NCBI RefSeq assembly: GCF_005924265.1
Contig: NZ_VCLB01000007.1
Coordinates: 62,001-126,000, forward strand
Reading direction: 5' to 3'
Origin: Martelella lutilitoris
GTDB taxonomy: Bacteria; Pseudomonadota; Alphaproteobacteria; Rhizobiales; Rhizobiaceae
Length of the DNA stretch: 64,000 bases
Shown: in pieces, positions 28,611 to 37,374 of the stretch
Numbering within the stretch: position 1 is the stretch's first letter
Layout of the letters: each line of letters opens with the position of its first letter
Position numbers and translations under genes: made by a program
The notes under the pieces: model-generated
Database searches by the model: none
Told to the model about the DNA's origin: nothing
What the model saw: the letters and a program-made list of their open reading frames with translations, nothing else

Positions 28611-29576
28611 ATGAATAAGAAAAACGTGTTGGTATTTGGTGGTTCTGGCTTCATTGGCTCCCATCTCATAAGGGCCCTTTCAGAGCAGGCAGACTCCAAT
28701 ATCTATAGCGTGGATATCCGGCAACCCAAGGTCAAGACAGAGGGCGTGACCTACATCACCGGCGATGTACGCGACCTGTCCGGCTTTGAATTCGACCAGG
28801 ATGCGGATGTCATCTACAATTTTGCCGCCGTGCACACCACGCCGGGGCACGAAACCCACGAATATTACGAGACCAATATCCGAGGCGCGACGGAAGTAAC
28901 GGCATTCGCCCGGCGAAAGAACTGCCGGACGATCGTCTTCACGAGTTCTATTTCCGTCTACGGACCCAGTGAAGAGGCAAAGACGGAGGAATCCGCGCCG
29001 GCGCCTGAATCGGCCTATGGCTGGTCGAAATGGCTGTCCGAAGGCATTCATCGGGCCTGGCTCGAGGAGAATGAACAGCACCGTCTGGTGATCGTCAGGC
29101 CGGCCGTCATTTTCGGTCATCGGGAGGGCGGCAATTTCACGCGCCTTGCGAAGCTGCTGAAGAAAGGCTTCTTTGTCTATCCGGGCAGGAAAGACACGAT
29201 CAAGGCGTGCTATTACGTCGAGGACCTTTTGTCCTCGGTCAACTATGCGCTCTCCCTCAACGAACGCTATGTTCTCTTCAACGGCTGCTACCCGGAGCGC
29301 TACACGCTTGAACAAATCGTAGAGACCTTCAAGACTGTGGAGTTCCACGATGCGCGGACTTTCCTTCTGCCGCGCTTCGTTGTCAGCATGGTAGCGATGG
29401 GTTTGAAGCCTTTCTCCACAATGGGGCTCGGCGTTCATCCCGACAGGGTGACGAAACTCGTCCGCTCGACCGATATCATTCCCGGCTGGCTCGAAGCGCA
29501 GGGGCAGGCCAAGCCGGACATGCTGGCTTCGGCTCTTAAGCGGTGGAAGTCGGATTCGCGCGGTTCATTTGAGTAA
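28611..29576 (+). CDS. NAD-dependent sugar epimerase/dehydratase
   Basis: Extended short-chain dehydrogenase of 321 residues: Rossmann motif GGSGFIGSHL, and catalytic Ser and Tyr-x3-Lys in FTSSISVYGP and YGWSK. It should act on a nucleotide sugar, possibly the UDP-glucuronate made by the neighbouring Ugd, but the exact reaction cannot be read from the sequence. The ATG follows CCGGAGAG at a normal distance, 23 bases after ugd. It is cotranscribed with ugd and probably with the following glycosyltransferase. Confidence 0.88.
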   Translation: MNKKNVLVFGGSGFIGSHLIRALSEQADSNIYSVDIRQPKVKTEGVTYITGDVRDLSGFEFDQDADVIYNFAAVHTTPGHETHEYYETNIRGATEVTAFARRKNCRTIVFTSSISVYGPSEEAKTEESAPAPESAYGWSKWLSEGIHRAWLEENEQHRLVIVRPAVIFGHREGGNFTRLAKLLKKGFFVYPGRKDTIKACYYVEDLLSSVNYALSLNERYVLFNGCYPERYTLEQIVETFKTVEFHDARTFLLPRFVVSMVAMGLKPFSTMGLGVHPDRVTKLVRSTDIIPGWLEAQGQAKPDMLASALKRWKSDSRGSFE

Positions 29577-29632
29577 ATATACGATTATCGATCTTCTTTT
29601 TTTTCGGACAGGTTTCATAAGGATTTACATCA

Positions 29633-30760
29633 GTGATTGTTGCCATCCTTTCAATCTTGCTTTTGGTATGCATATTCCTCGTGGTTTATCCTTATGCGAT
29701 CTATCCGCTCATCCTGCGGCGCCTGCCTTCACGCGCGATCTTGCGGGAAGAGGGAAACAACCTGTCTGCGACCCTGGTATTCTGCGCCTATAACGAAGCG
29801 CAGGTTATCGGCGAGAAGATCGCCAACATCGAGAAGCTGAAGGAACGCCATCCGGATCTGGAGGTTCTCGCCTTTGACGACGGGTCGTCCGATTCGACCT
29901 TCGAGCAGCTCGATGCGCGCAAGGACCTGTTGACGGTTGTTCGCGGCGGCGGGCGGAACGGCAAGGCGCACGGCATGAAAAGGCTCGCTGCGATGGCGAC
30001 CGGCGACATCATGATCTTCACCGACGCCAACGTGTTGCTGAAGGAAGATGCCATCGACAGGCTGATGGCCTGGTATGCCGATCCGGACGTGGGCGGCATT
30101 TGTGGATCTCTGCATTATCTCGGCGGTACGGATTCGACCACGGCCAACGTCGGATCGCTGTACTGGCGGCTCGAGGAGTATCTGAAAAAGGAGGAGTCGC
30201 GCACCGGCAACGTGATGGGCGGAGACGGCTCCATCTTTTCGTTGCGCCGGGCGCTTTATCCAAGCTTTCCGGATACGGTTCTGGATGACCTCACCGTATC
30301 CATGGCCGCGGTCTTCAGCGGCAAGAGGCTGATCAAGGTGGAAGACGTTATCGCCTACGAACGCCTGGTGGCCCTGCGAAGCGAGGAATATGCCCGGAAG
30401 GTCCGCATCGCCGCCCGTGCGTATCACACCCATCTGTTCCTTTCTCCGCAACTGAAGAAAATGCGGCGCCTGGACATGTTCAAATATGCATCGCGGAAAA
30501 TGGTTCGCTGGTTCGGCGGGTTCTTCCTGCTGCTGGGCGTGGCGATCGCCGCCGTTCTGGCTGCAATGATTTCCTGGTACCTGTTCCTTGCCGGCGTTGT
30601 CGTCCTTGGCGCGTTCGTGGTTCTGGGGCTGAAGGCCCAGCATGGCCCCGTGGCCTCGCTGATGGAGATCATTCTGGCATTGCTCGCGACATTGCAGGGC
30701 GTTTTTCGCGCCATGCGCGGCAAGACATTCGCCGTCTGGAATCCCGCCAAATCGCGGTAG
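29633..30760 (+). CDS. Family 2 glycosyltransferase, membrane-bound
   Basis: Processive-type GT2 enzyme of 375 residues. One membrane segment at the N-terminus (about 3-25) and two or three at the C-terminus (about 290-360) flank the GT-A domain, which carries LAFDDGSSDST, the metal-binding TDAN and the VLDDLTVSM acidic site. Similar proteins build cell-surface polysaccharides such as hyaluronan or N-acetylglucosamine polymers; the donor is unknown here. The GTG start follows AAGGA. It is the third gene of the ugd unit. Confidence 0.87.
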   Translation: MIVAILSILLLVCIFLVVYPYAIYPLILRRLPSRAILREEGNNLSATLVFCAYNEAQVIGEKIANIEKLKERHPDLEVLAFDDGSSDSTFEQLDARKDLLTVVRGGGRNGKAHGMKRLAAMATGDIMIFTDANVLLKEDAIDRLMAWYADPDVGGICGSLHYLGGTDSTTANVGSLYWRLEEYLKKEESRTGNVMGGDGSIFSLRRALYPSFPDTVLDDLTVSMAAVFSGKRLIKVEDVIAYERLVALRSEEYARKVRIAARAYHTHLFLSPQLKKMRRLDMFKYASRKMVRWFGGFFLLLGVAIAAVLAAMISWYLFLAGVVVLGAFVVLGLKAQHGPVASLMEIILALLATLQGVFRAMRGKTFAVWNPAKSR

Positions 30761-30834
30761 CCGGCCTTTGTTTCGCCGTAAAGCGGACATGGCGCGCATC
30801 GCATCGACAGGCAAGAAAGAGGAGAGAGCACGAC

Positions 30835-31671
30835 ATGGTCACGATTATTCCTGATGACGCACTGCGGCTCGGCCTTGGATGCAGCAGGCTCGGCTCGGTG
30901 AACGGCAGCACGGGCGATGAAGCGCGGGCCTTGTTGCGTGCCGCGCTCGATGAGGGCGTGCGTTTCTTCGACACGTCAAACATCTATGCCCAGGGCGACA
31001 GCGAGCGTTATCTCGGAGAAGTTCTCGGTGACCGGACAGATTGCGTGATCTGTTCCAAGGGCGGAAAATACCTGTCGCTGACGAAGCGGGCCCTGGTGCC
31101 GTTCAAGGGGATGCTGCGCAAGGTGGCGCGGCGCTCCGGCAGCGCCCGCGAAGGCGTCGCGCGCATCCGTTCGAACCCGATGCCCACGCGCTGGGACGGC
31201 CCGTTCCTGACATCCAGCCTCGAACAAAGCCTGCGACGCCTGAGGCGCGAACGGCTCGACATCTACATGCTGCACAGTCCGTCTGCCGAGGTTCTGAAGG
31301 CAGGCGAGGCGATGCAGGCGCTTGAGAAGGCGCGCGATGCCGGCAAGACCCGGTGGATCGGCGCGTCGGTCGATGATCCGGACGCCATGATGGCCGCCCT
31401 CGCGGATCCGCGCGTCGAGGTGCTGCAGGTGCCGCTCCATCCCGGCGACGCCAGCTTCGATGCGGCGATGCTGCGCGCAGCGGAACAGGGCGTCGCGATT
31501 GTGGCGCGCGAGGTTTTGGGCGGACCGAAGGCGATCTCCGGCAGCGTTTCCGTCGCCGCGTTCGCGGCCGAACGCATTCCCGAAATGGTCGCCCGCAGCG
31601 ATGTGGCCGTCACCCTCGTCGGCACGACGAAAACGGAACATTTGCGTGCAGCCGCCAGCTACGCGCGCTAG
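30835..31671 (+). CDS. Aldo/keto reductase
   Basis: NADPH-dependent oxidoreductase of 278 residues with a complete AKR tetrad: Asp and Tyr in FFDTSNIYAQGDSE, Lys in ICSKGGK and His in YMLHSPS. It is a shorter-than-usual member with the cofactor-binding C-terminal region TLVGTTKTEHLR. It follows the GT2 gene by 74 bases behind GAGGAGAG. In polysaccharide clusters such enzymes may reduce keto-sugar intermediates, but the substrate is unknown. It ends at a palindrome-rich repeat. Confidence 0.88.
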   Translation: MVTIIPDDALRLGLGCSRLGSVNGSTGDEARALLRAALDEGVRFFDTSNIYAQGDSERYLGEVLGDRTDCVICSKGGKYLSLTKRALVPFKGMLRKVARRSGSAREGVARIRSNPMPTRWDGPFLTSSLEQSLRRLRRERLDIYMLHSPSAEVLKAGEAMQALEKARDAGKTRWIGASVDDPDAMMAALADPRVEVLQVPLHPGDASFDAAMLRAAEQGVAIVAREVLGGPKAISGSVSVAAFAAERIPEMVARSDVAVTLVGTTKTEHLRAAASYAR

Positions 31672-31674
31672 CCC

Positions 31675-31802
31675 GAAAATCGGAATCGATTTTCCGAAAG
31701 CACGATGCGCCGATTCAATAGATTAGAGCGTCCTTTGTGCGTCCGAATCTACGCACAGCGCTGCAGAGCATCGGGGAGTTCCTCAGCATCGCCCGATGCT
31801 CT
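31675..31802. repeat. Intergenic palindromic element between convergent genes
   Basis: Three successive dyads: GAAAATCG/CGATTTTC (31675-31694), TGTGCGT/ACGCACA (31736-31757) and an 11-bp AGAGCATCGGG/CCCGATGCTCT stem (31765-31802). The strings AAAGCACGATGCG and AGAGCGTCCTTTGTGCGTCCG resemble a dispersed intergenic repeat that I recall from rhizobial genomes. Here it separates the converging aldo/keto reductase and glycosyltransferase genes and probably also acts as terminator. Confidence 0.6.
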
Positions 31803-31827
31803 GGCGCAGCTTCAAGGTCCGGTCGGC

Positions 31828-33066
31828 TCAGGACAAAGTCTTCAGCAGATCCCGCGCGCGCTGTTCCCAGGAAAACCTCTGGGCGCAATCTTCGAAGGCG
31901 GTCTGTTGCAACGCGTCGAGGCGTTCCGTGTCGTCGATCGTCTCGCAGATGAGGTCGCTCAGGGACGCGAGGTCTGGCGCGCTGAGATAGCCTTCGCCGC
32001 GCGCCGTCGGCAGCCCGCTGATTGCTTCGTCGAGGCCGATGATCGGCAGGCGCTGGAAGATGTGTGACAGCAGGCGCAGCTTGAACCCGCCGCCCACGGT
32101 ATCGGCAATGATGCCGGCGCGCGCGGATGCGATCAGCGCGCCCAGGTCATCGACGAAACCCAACGCGCGGGCCTGGGGATAGTCCGCCTTCAGCGTCGCG
32201 CTGAGCGCTTCGTCCATGTCGCCGACGATGACGATTTCGACGCCGGCTTCCGTGAGCGGGCGATAGCCGACCTTCATCCAGTCCAGCAATATCTGCCGTT
32301 TCTGCTGCGCCCTGCGACCGCCGAGGAGAAGTACGCGGCGCGGCACCGCGGAATCGATGCGGCGCTCTTCCGCCACCGGCCCGTCATATCCCGGCGTCAG
32401 AAGAAAGTAGTTTTGCCGCGGCGCTATTTTGCGGAATGCCGACGCATCATTCTCGTTGATCACGGTCACGAGATCGCTTCGCTTCAGCAATCTCTCTTCC
32501 TGGCGGCGGACCTTGTTCAGGTCGAGGGCGGCCGCGAAACGTGCAACAGGGCTGAGACCGTAGGCTCCGTATTTCGAACGCCGGACTTCATACTCCTGCT
32601 CGTGCGACAGGTAGACGAGGCGCACGGCGGGGCGGGATCTGCGATAGGCCTCGAGCTTCGGCAGGGCATGCGCCGTGCCGATATTGTCGAGAATGATGAC
32701 GTCCCAGTCTTTCGTCAGCAGGGAGTCCAGCTCGGCATGCCATTGAGGCGTCGCGCCCTTCCATGCGATCAGCGGCCAGCGCGAGAGGACCGATTTGGCC
32801 CGACCTTCGCGTTGCGGGCCAGCCACGTGCCAGTCGACGCCTTTGACCGCGCGCCGCGCGGCGCCGCTTTCCGCGCACAGCACCGTCAACGGCGCGACGC
32901 CCGCTATCGCTTCGATCACGCCGCGCGAATAGACGGCGTCGCCGGCAACGGCCGGCGGGTAGGGCAGGACCTTCGACAGAAAGAGAATTCTGGGCGGGTT
33001 GAGCGGAGGCGCTTCGTGCTCCTCGGTCTGTGCGTATGATGTCATATCGGATGTGACCTGGTTCAT
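31828..33066 (-). CDS. GT-B glycosyltransferase (family 4-like)
   Basis: Soluble glycosyltransferase of 412 residues. The N-terminal half has RILFLSKVLPYPPAVAGD and LVYLSHEQEYEVRRSKYG, and the C-terminal half contains a strand-helix nucleotide-binding domain (RRVLLLGGRRAQQKRQ, IVGDMDE, GFVDDLGALIASARAGIIAD and GGGFKLRLLS), typical of GT4-like transferases although the usual E-x7-E is not clear. The start at 33066 overlaps the heparinase-like gene by 4 bases; the frame runs upstream into that gene. It is the last gene of the three-gene minus-strand unit in the polysaccharide region. Confidence 0.82.
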   Translation of the reverse strand: MNQVTSDMTSYAQTEEHEAPPLNPPRILFLSKVLPYPPAVAGDAVYSRGVIEAIAGVAPLTVLCAESGAARRAVKGVDWHVAGPQREGRAKSVLSRWPLIAWKGATPQWHAELDSLLTKDWDVIILDNIGTAHALPKLEAYRRSRPAVRLVYLSHEQEYEVRRSKYGAYGLSPVARFAAALDLNKVRRQEERLLKRSDLVTVINENDASAFRKIAPRQNYFLLTPGYDGPVAEERRIDSAVPRRVLLLGGRRAQQKRQILLDWMKVGYRPLTEAGVEIVIVGDMDEALSATLKADYPQARALGFVDDLGALIASARAGIIADTVGGGFKLRLLSHIFQRLPIIGLDEAISGLPTARGEGYLSAPDLASLSDLICETIDDTERLDALQQTAFEDCAQRFSWEQRARDLLKTLS

Positions 33067-34832
33067 GAGGCGGGAACGGATGCGCTTTCGGTTGAGGCGG
33101 CGACATTGATCTGGTGCGTGATGCGCCATGACAGGTCTGCGCCGCCCGGTGTCTCTTCGGGTTCGAGAACCAGAATATGGGCATCGCTGCTCTTGAGATA
33201 GCGAAACGCCCATTGCCCGGTCGACAGATCCGCGATCCTGCCGCGCAGAACTTCAAGGCGCACGCGAACATCCTCGCGGAGAAAGACGACCTCCCGCTGA
33301 CCGCGACCGCTCACCTCCCACTCGTGCGGTATGGTCAGCCGCACGCGCGGGTCTGTGCACACCCCTTGCCAGCGATCCGCGGCGGCGAGCCCATTCGGAA
33401 TGAGCTGCAGTTCGCGCCGGAGCTTAAGGCCGTCAGGAAGCTGGAGCTCTCCCGCCACCGCGCGTCCGTCTGTCGCTTCGGCCTCGACCAGCCGCGCCTC
33501 GGCCAGCCGCCCGACGCGGAAGCAGCCGTAATAACTGACCGGTTCCAGTCCCTTGCAGCTTGGCCCGTTATGGCTTTGCGCCGAGCGTTCGTACATCCGA
33601 CGCGGACCGGTGGAGTATTGATACGTCCCCGGATCCGTAACAAAGCGAAGGCCCGCCACATCGATTTCGGCGGAGAGGAAATCGGCATGGCCGTGTCCCG
33701 GGTTCCATCGCGGTCCGATCGGTCCGGCGTCAAGAAGAGCGAAGATGCCGCCGTCAGCCAGTCTCGCATATCCTGCCTGGGGCAGAAGTTCCCTGGCATC
33801 GAAGCGCGCCGGTTCGATGACGCTGTGGGCGGGCGGCACTTCGCCGAACCACGAATCGTTGAACAGCGCGATCTCGCCGTCGGGATGGGTCATGAACGAC
33901 CACGCCCGTTTGGCGCGCTCGAGACGTTCGGCGGCAAGCCCGCGGGTCTTCTCGGACAGAAAGGGTGTTTGCGAGAAGACCTGCAGGGCCATCACGGAAA
34001 GCCCCTGATACATGGCGGACCGTTCGGCGAGGAGACCGTCGGGGAGAATGCAGGCGCGGATGATGCCGGCAACGTCGCGATCAAGCCTCCGCTTCAGCCC
34101 GAACGGCACGTCTGCGGCATGGGTGTAGTAGAAGCAGAGCGCCGCAAGATTGCGCTCGACGTGGTTGTTCTTGAGCTCATGCTCGATGTTCTCTTCCACG
34201 AAAGCGACGTTCCAGCGCAGGAACTGCTCGATGTCGCCGCAAAGCGCCGCGGGCAAGGCATCCTGCCGCCGGGCGATGAGATAACCGCTGAGCAGGGCGA
34301 GGATCCGGTGTGACACGCTGTAGGGAAACCAGTAGGACGAAAAACAGCCCGGACGGTCGAAGCGCGCCTGGGCGCGATATCCGGCGAGCATTTCGGCGAC
34401 GGCTTCGTGGTGAAGGGTCTCTCCGTCGATCAGCATCGGGCAGATGAACCCCATATGGGCGAGCTTCATGCGCCAAAGATGAAAATCGTTCTCGGCCGCC
34501 ACGGTGTGGTGCCAGTCGATGGTGGCTGGCCCGCCGAAATCGACGTCCTGCCCGAAAAAGGAAAAACGACCCCGGGCGGCATCGTCGATATGGTTGCGGT
34601 ACTCCTCCCTGTAGAACGCGGCCACGGCCTGGGCCATCGAGGCGGCCGGTGATTGCTCGCTCAGACTGCCGGGCGCAAGCGGCGGCACGCCGGCTGCCCG
34701 ACGGTCGATCCTGCGGGCGTAGTGCTCGGGCCTGCGTGGCGCCAGCTTGTTGCGGGCGAGCCGTTTCAGGTGGTAGCCGACCATCCGGGGCGACAGGCGG
34801 GAAACGGCCTGAAAGGTCGAAAGGCTGATCAT
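33063..34832 (-). CDS. Heparinase II/III family polysaccharide lyase
   Basis: Lyase-like protein of 589 residues. The alpha/alpha toroid N-terminal half (about 60-320) includes NNHVERNLAALCFY, and the C-terminal beta domain carries the diagnostic GHGHADFLS, TDPGTYQYS and ERSAQSHN, with the catalytic histidine and tyrosine candidates. No signal peptide is seen, which suggests cytoplasmic or unusual export. In exopolysaccharide clusters such lyases may trim or release uronate-containing chains. It is coupled to the GT4-like gene by a 4-base overlap and follows the Gfo/Idh gene. Confidence 0.88.
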   Translation of the reverse strand: MISLSTFQAVSRLSPRMVGYHLKRLARNKLAPRRPEHYARRIDRRAAGVPPLAPGSLSEQSPAASMAQAVAAFYREEYRNHIDDAARGRFSFFGQDVDFGGPATIDWHHTVAAENDFHLWRMKLAHMGFICPMLIDGETLHHEAVAEMLAGYRAQARFDRPGCFSSYWFPYSVSHRILALLSGYLIARRQDALPAALCGDIEQFLRWNVAFVEENIEHELKNNHVERNLAALCFYYTHAADVPFGLKRRLDRDVAGIIRACILPDGLLAERSAMYQGLSVMALQVFSQTPFLSEKTRGLAAERLERAKRAWSFMTHPDGEIALFNDSWFGEVPPAHSVIEPARFDARELLPQAGYARLADGGIFALLDAGPIGPRWNPGHGHADFLSAEIDVAGLRFVTDPGTYQYSTGPRRMYERSAQSHNGPSCKGLEPVSYYGCFRVGRLAEARLVEAEATDGRAVAGELQLPDGLKLRRELQLIPNGLAAADRWQGVCTDPRVRLTIPHEWEVSGRGQREVVFLREDVRVRLEVLRGRIADLSTGQWAFRYLKSSDAHILVLEPEETPGGADLSWRITHQINVAASTESASVPAS

Positions 34833-34902
34833 TGGCCAGTCCTTTTCAAGGTGGTGGAAGTAGGGGCTGACAGCTTCCGCCGCATTTCTGCCGGCTTCCA
34901 GA

Positions 34903-36135
34903 TCACGGTCGGATTGAGCCCGGAATGGATCCGATCGGTTCGAAACTTGTCGTGGGCTTGACCGCCACGCCGTCCGGCCCGGCGCCTTGTATGAGCAGGG
35001 TCAGCTCGTTGAGGTGCAGAAGAAAGTCCGGCGAAAGGAACTGTTTCTCGTCGGCCTCGATCTCCCGGGCCATTTCCGCCACGCCAACGAGCTTGTCCTG
35101 AGCATAAACCTCGCGCCGGCGTACGAATTCGATCAGCCGCTGGCGCAGCGACGAGCGCATCTGCTGGTCCTTTTCAACGGCTGCAGACTTCCAGTTCTTC
35201 ACCAGTTTCTGGCGCCTGCCGCCGATGCCGAAGAGCTTTCCGAGAAGGGGGTGCGCCCGCAGCGTATGCAGCTTCCGCGCGCTCAGACTTCGCTTGGAAA
35301 ATGTCTCGAGATAGACCGGCGACTGGTAGTGGCGGTAGCTGTCGGCGCTCACCTCGCCGGCATCGCCGATGACACGCATCCTGTGATCGCGCGGCGCGAC
35401 GACGCTGCAGGTAATGCGCGCGGCGGCGCCATTGGCAAATGAAAGGCTGGCGACGGAGTAGTCGGGGGTTCCCGACAAGCCGGCAACGAGCGGCGATTTG
35501 GCGGGAAGCAGTTCGCTTGAAAAGGCGGTCACGGAAACAGCCGGGCCGAGCAGGCCGCATATCCATACGAGGTGATATCCCACATGCTCGAAGGTGCAGC
35601 CTTCGTTGATTTCCTCGACCACCGGCCACGGCGCGTCAGTCGCGCTGCGTACCTTCTCGAACTCCATCAGATGGATCGGGTTGTCGTCCAGTTCCGCATA
35701 GATCAGCCGCGGCGAGCCGATCCGTCCCTTTTCGACCGCATCGAATATGGTGCGCACGGAATCGCTGAAAATATTGCTCGGCGCCGCGTAAAGCCGGACC
35801 CCATGGGCGGTAGCCAGCTCAAACAATTCCCGCGATTGCGCCAGGTCGGTGGTCAGCGGCTTTTCGGAGTAGACATGCTTGCCCCGCATCAGGGCTTTTT
35901 TGGAGACTTCGAAATGCGAACCGATATTGGTGAGATTGACGACCGCATCAATGTCAGGGTCGTCAAGCAGGGCTTCGTAGCTGTCATATGTCCTGAAACC
36001 GTAATAATCCGATACTTTGCGCATCCGCTCGGACTTGACATCGAAAACGCCCGCAATCTGCAGTTCGGGATGCGCTCGGATGGTCTTCATGTAAATATCG
36101 AACACGAATCCACAACCTACGAAAGCAATATTCAT
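34903..36135 (-). CDS. Gfo/Idh/MocA family oxidoreductase
   Basis: NAD(P)-dependent sugar dehydrogenase of 410 residues. The Rossmann motif VGCGFVFDIYMK is at the N-terminus, and the family EKP motif lies in YSEKPLTTD. The C-terminal domain is longer than usual and ends in an acidic helical tail. ATG 36135 gives a correct N-terminus (MNIAFVG); the open frame continues to 36195 without similarity. It is first of the minus-strand unit with the heparinase-like and GT4-like genes, a trio seen in other surface-polysaccharide loci. Substrate unknown. Confidence 0.88.
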   Translation of the reverse strand: MNIAFVGCGFVFDIYMKTIRAHPELQIAGVFDVKSERMRKVSDYYGFRTYDSYEALLDDPDIDAVVNLTNIGSHFEVSKKALMRGKHVYSEKPLTTDLAQSRELFELATAHGVRLYAAPSNIFSDSVRTIFDAVEKGRIGSPRLIYAELDDNPIHLMEFEKVRSATDAPWPVVEEINEGCTFEHVGYHLVWICGLLGPAVSVTAFSSELLPAKSPLVAGLSGTPDYSVASLSFANGAAARITCSVVAPRDHRMRVIGDAGEVSADSYRHYQSPVYLETFSKRSLSARKLHTLRAHPLLGKLFGIGGRRQKLVKNWKSAAVEKDQQMRSSLRQRLIEFVRRREVYAQDKLVGVAEMAREIEADEKQFLSPDFLLHLNELTLLIQGAGPDGVAVKPTTSFEPIGSIPGSIRP

Positions 36136-36480
36136 GCCCTTGGTCGACTCCACAAAATATGACTGAAATAGTTTTAAAGTAATATTTTTGCACAAATTAA
36201 GCGGGCCAAATTGCGGCCCGTTTCCGTGTGCGGATATTGCGGTCCGGCTGCGCGGATGTCAAGCCGAACGCCTGTCCCGGTCGCCGCCGCGCCGATGCGG
36301 CGTGCCGGTCCGAAGCGCCGCGCGCTGTCGTCCACAGGTCGTTTCGCCGTATCGGCTGTCCGGGATGGAAAACCGCTCCGGACAGCGGCTATCATCGCCG
36401 TTGAAACGGAAGCAAACCGGTTCGGGTGGGACCGTGCAACCGGCGAAGAGGAGGGAACCGCCGTAGTGGCATTGAACAGT
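36136..36480. other. Intergenic region upstream of the Gfo/Idh gene
   Basis: No supported gene. The left 65 bases are AT-rich and should hold the promoter of the minus-strand unit. A short stem CGGGCC/GGCCCG (36202-36220) followed by TTTCC lies next to it. The rest is GC-rich and open in several frames without recognisable protein, and may be eroded coding DNA leading into the PHP relic. Confidence 0.5.
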
Positions 36481-36743
36481 TCAGGGTTTGACGGGAAGGG
36501 CGTCTGGCTAAAGGGGATTGGCACCTGCATTCCTGCCACAGCGCCGATTCGACCAACAATCCGGTCGGGAAGATCATTGGCTTTGCCGAGCGCCTCGGCT
36601 TCGACTATCTGACGATCACGGATCACGACGTCCATGTGGAGGGCGAGCGATGTTCACTGGTCCGCGAACCATCCCGTCACCAGCAACCACTACGGTTTTT
36701 CCTTCGATCTTGCCGATTCCATCGAGGTCTGGAACGGGCCGAT
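36481..36743 (+). pseudogene. Decayed PHP-domain metallohydrolase (CehA/McbA-like)
   Basis: Pieces of a PHP-superfamily phosphoesterase lie in three frames. FDGKGVWLKG (36490-36516) is followed after a frameshift by DWHLHSCHSADS (the HxH metal site) and LTITDHD. A further shift with loss of perhaps 100 codons near 36640-36660 leads to NHPVTSNHYGFSFDLADSIEVWNG, the later part of CehA-like proteins. No intact reading frame remains, and the 3' end is replaced by an IS256 transposase fragment. Confidence 0.7.
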
Positions 36744-36941
36744 GTGGCCGAAGAACGCACCCAATGGCGCAATGTCGCCGACCAGATCATGCCGAAGGCG
36801 CCGAAACGCGCCGCGCCGATGGATAGTGCCGAACAGGATGTGCTCGCCTACATGACCCTTCCCAAGCAGCACTGTGCAAGGCTTCATTCGACAAATCCGA
36901 TCGAGCGTCTCAACGGCGCGATCAAGCGCCGCACTGAAGTC
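36744..36941 (+). mobile_element. Fragment of an IS256-family transposase
   Basis: In one frame the stretch encodes ERTQWRNVADQIMPKAPKR, DSAEQDVLAYMTLPKQH and LHSTNPIERLNGAIKRRTEV, which is the highly conserved region near the C-terminus of IS256 (Mutator-like) transposases, including the catalytic-region glutamate environment of NPIERLN. Similarity stops at both ends, and no inverted repeats were found, so only about 66 codons survive. It is joined directly to the broken PHP gene. Confidence 0.85.
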
Positions 36942-37374
36942 CCCCGGATCGGCCTTGCCCGCCTTCTGGGCCGTCGTTTGGCTGGTCGGTCATTTGTTTG
37001 CTCCTTTCAGAGGTTTCAAACCTTTGCCCGTCAACTTTATTCGGCAGATCGTCGCAGAGCGTTCATCTAAGGCGTTTCATCGCCGGACTTTTCCGCCGGG
37101 CGGCCCTCGGGGCAGGCGCGGCGCGGCGTCCGAAGCGGCAAATTGATTTTACAAACGGCCGGACAACGGCTAGTGTTTCGAAAATATGGGACAAAGACGG
37201 TATTCTCAGTAATTTCAAGAGCAATGGTTTCTGGCGGCAAGCCTCGCGTTTTCATACTAAATCCTTTTCGGGAAACACGCCTTTAATCCTGATCGTATTC
37301 TTCGGCTATTCCCTGTATCGAGCACGGGGATCCGGATTCGGGTTGAGCGTTCAATATTGGAAATCAATGGTAAA
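36942..37374. other. Intergenic region upstream of gmd
   Basis: No gene supported. Open stretches here show no recognisable protein and probably include further debris of the element represented by the IS256 fragment. The last 150 bases are less GC-rich and should contain the gmd promoter. Confidence 0.5.
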
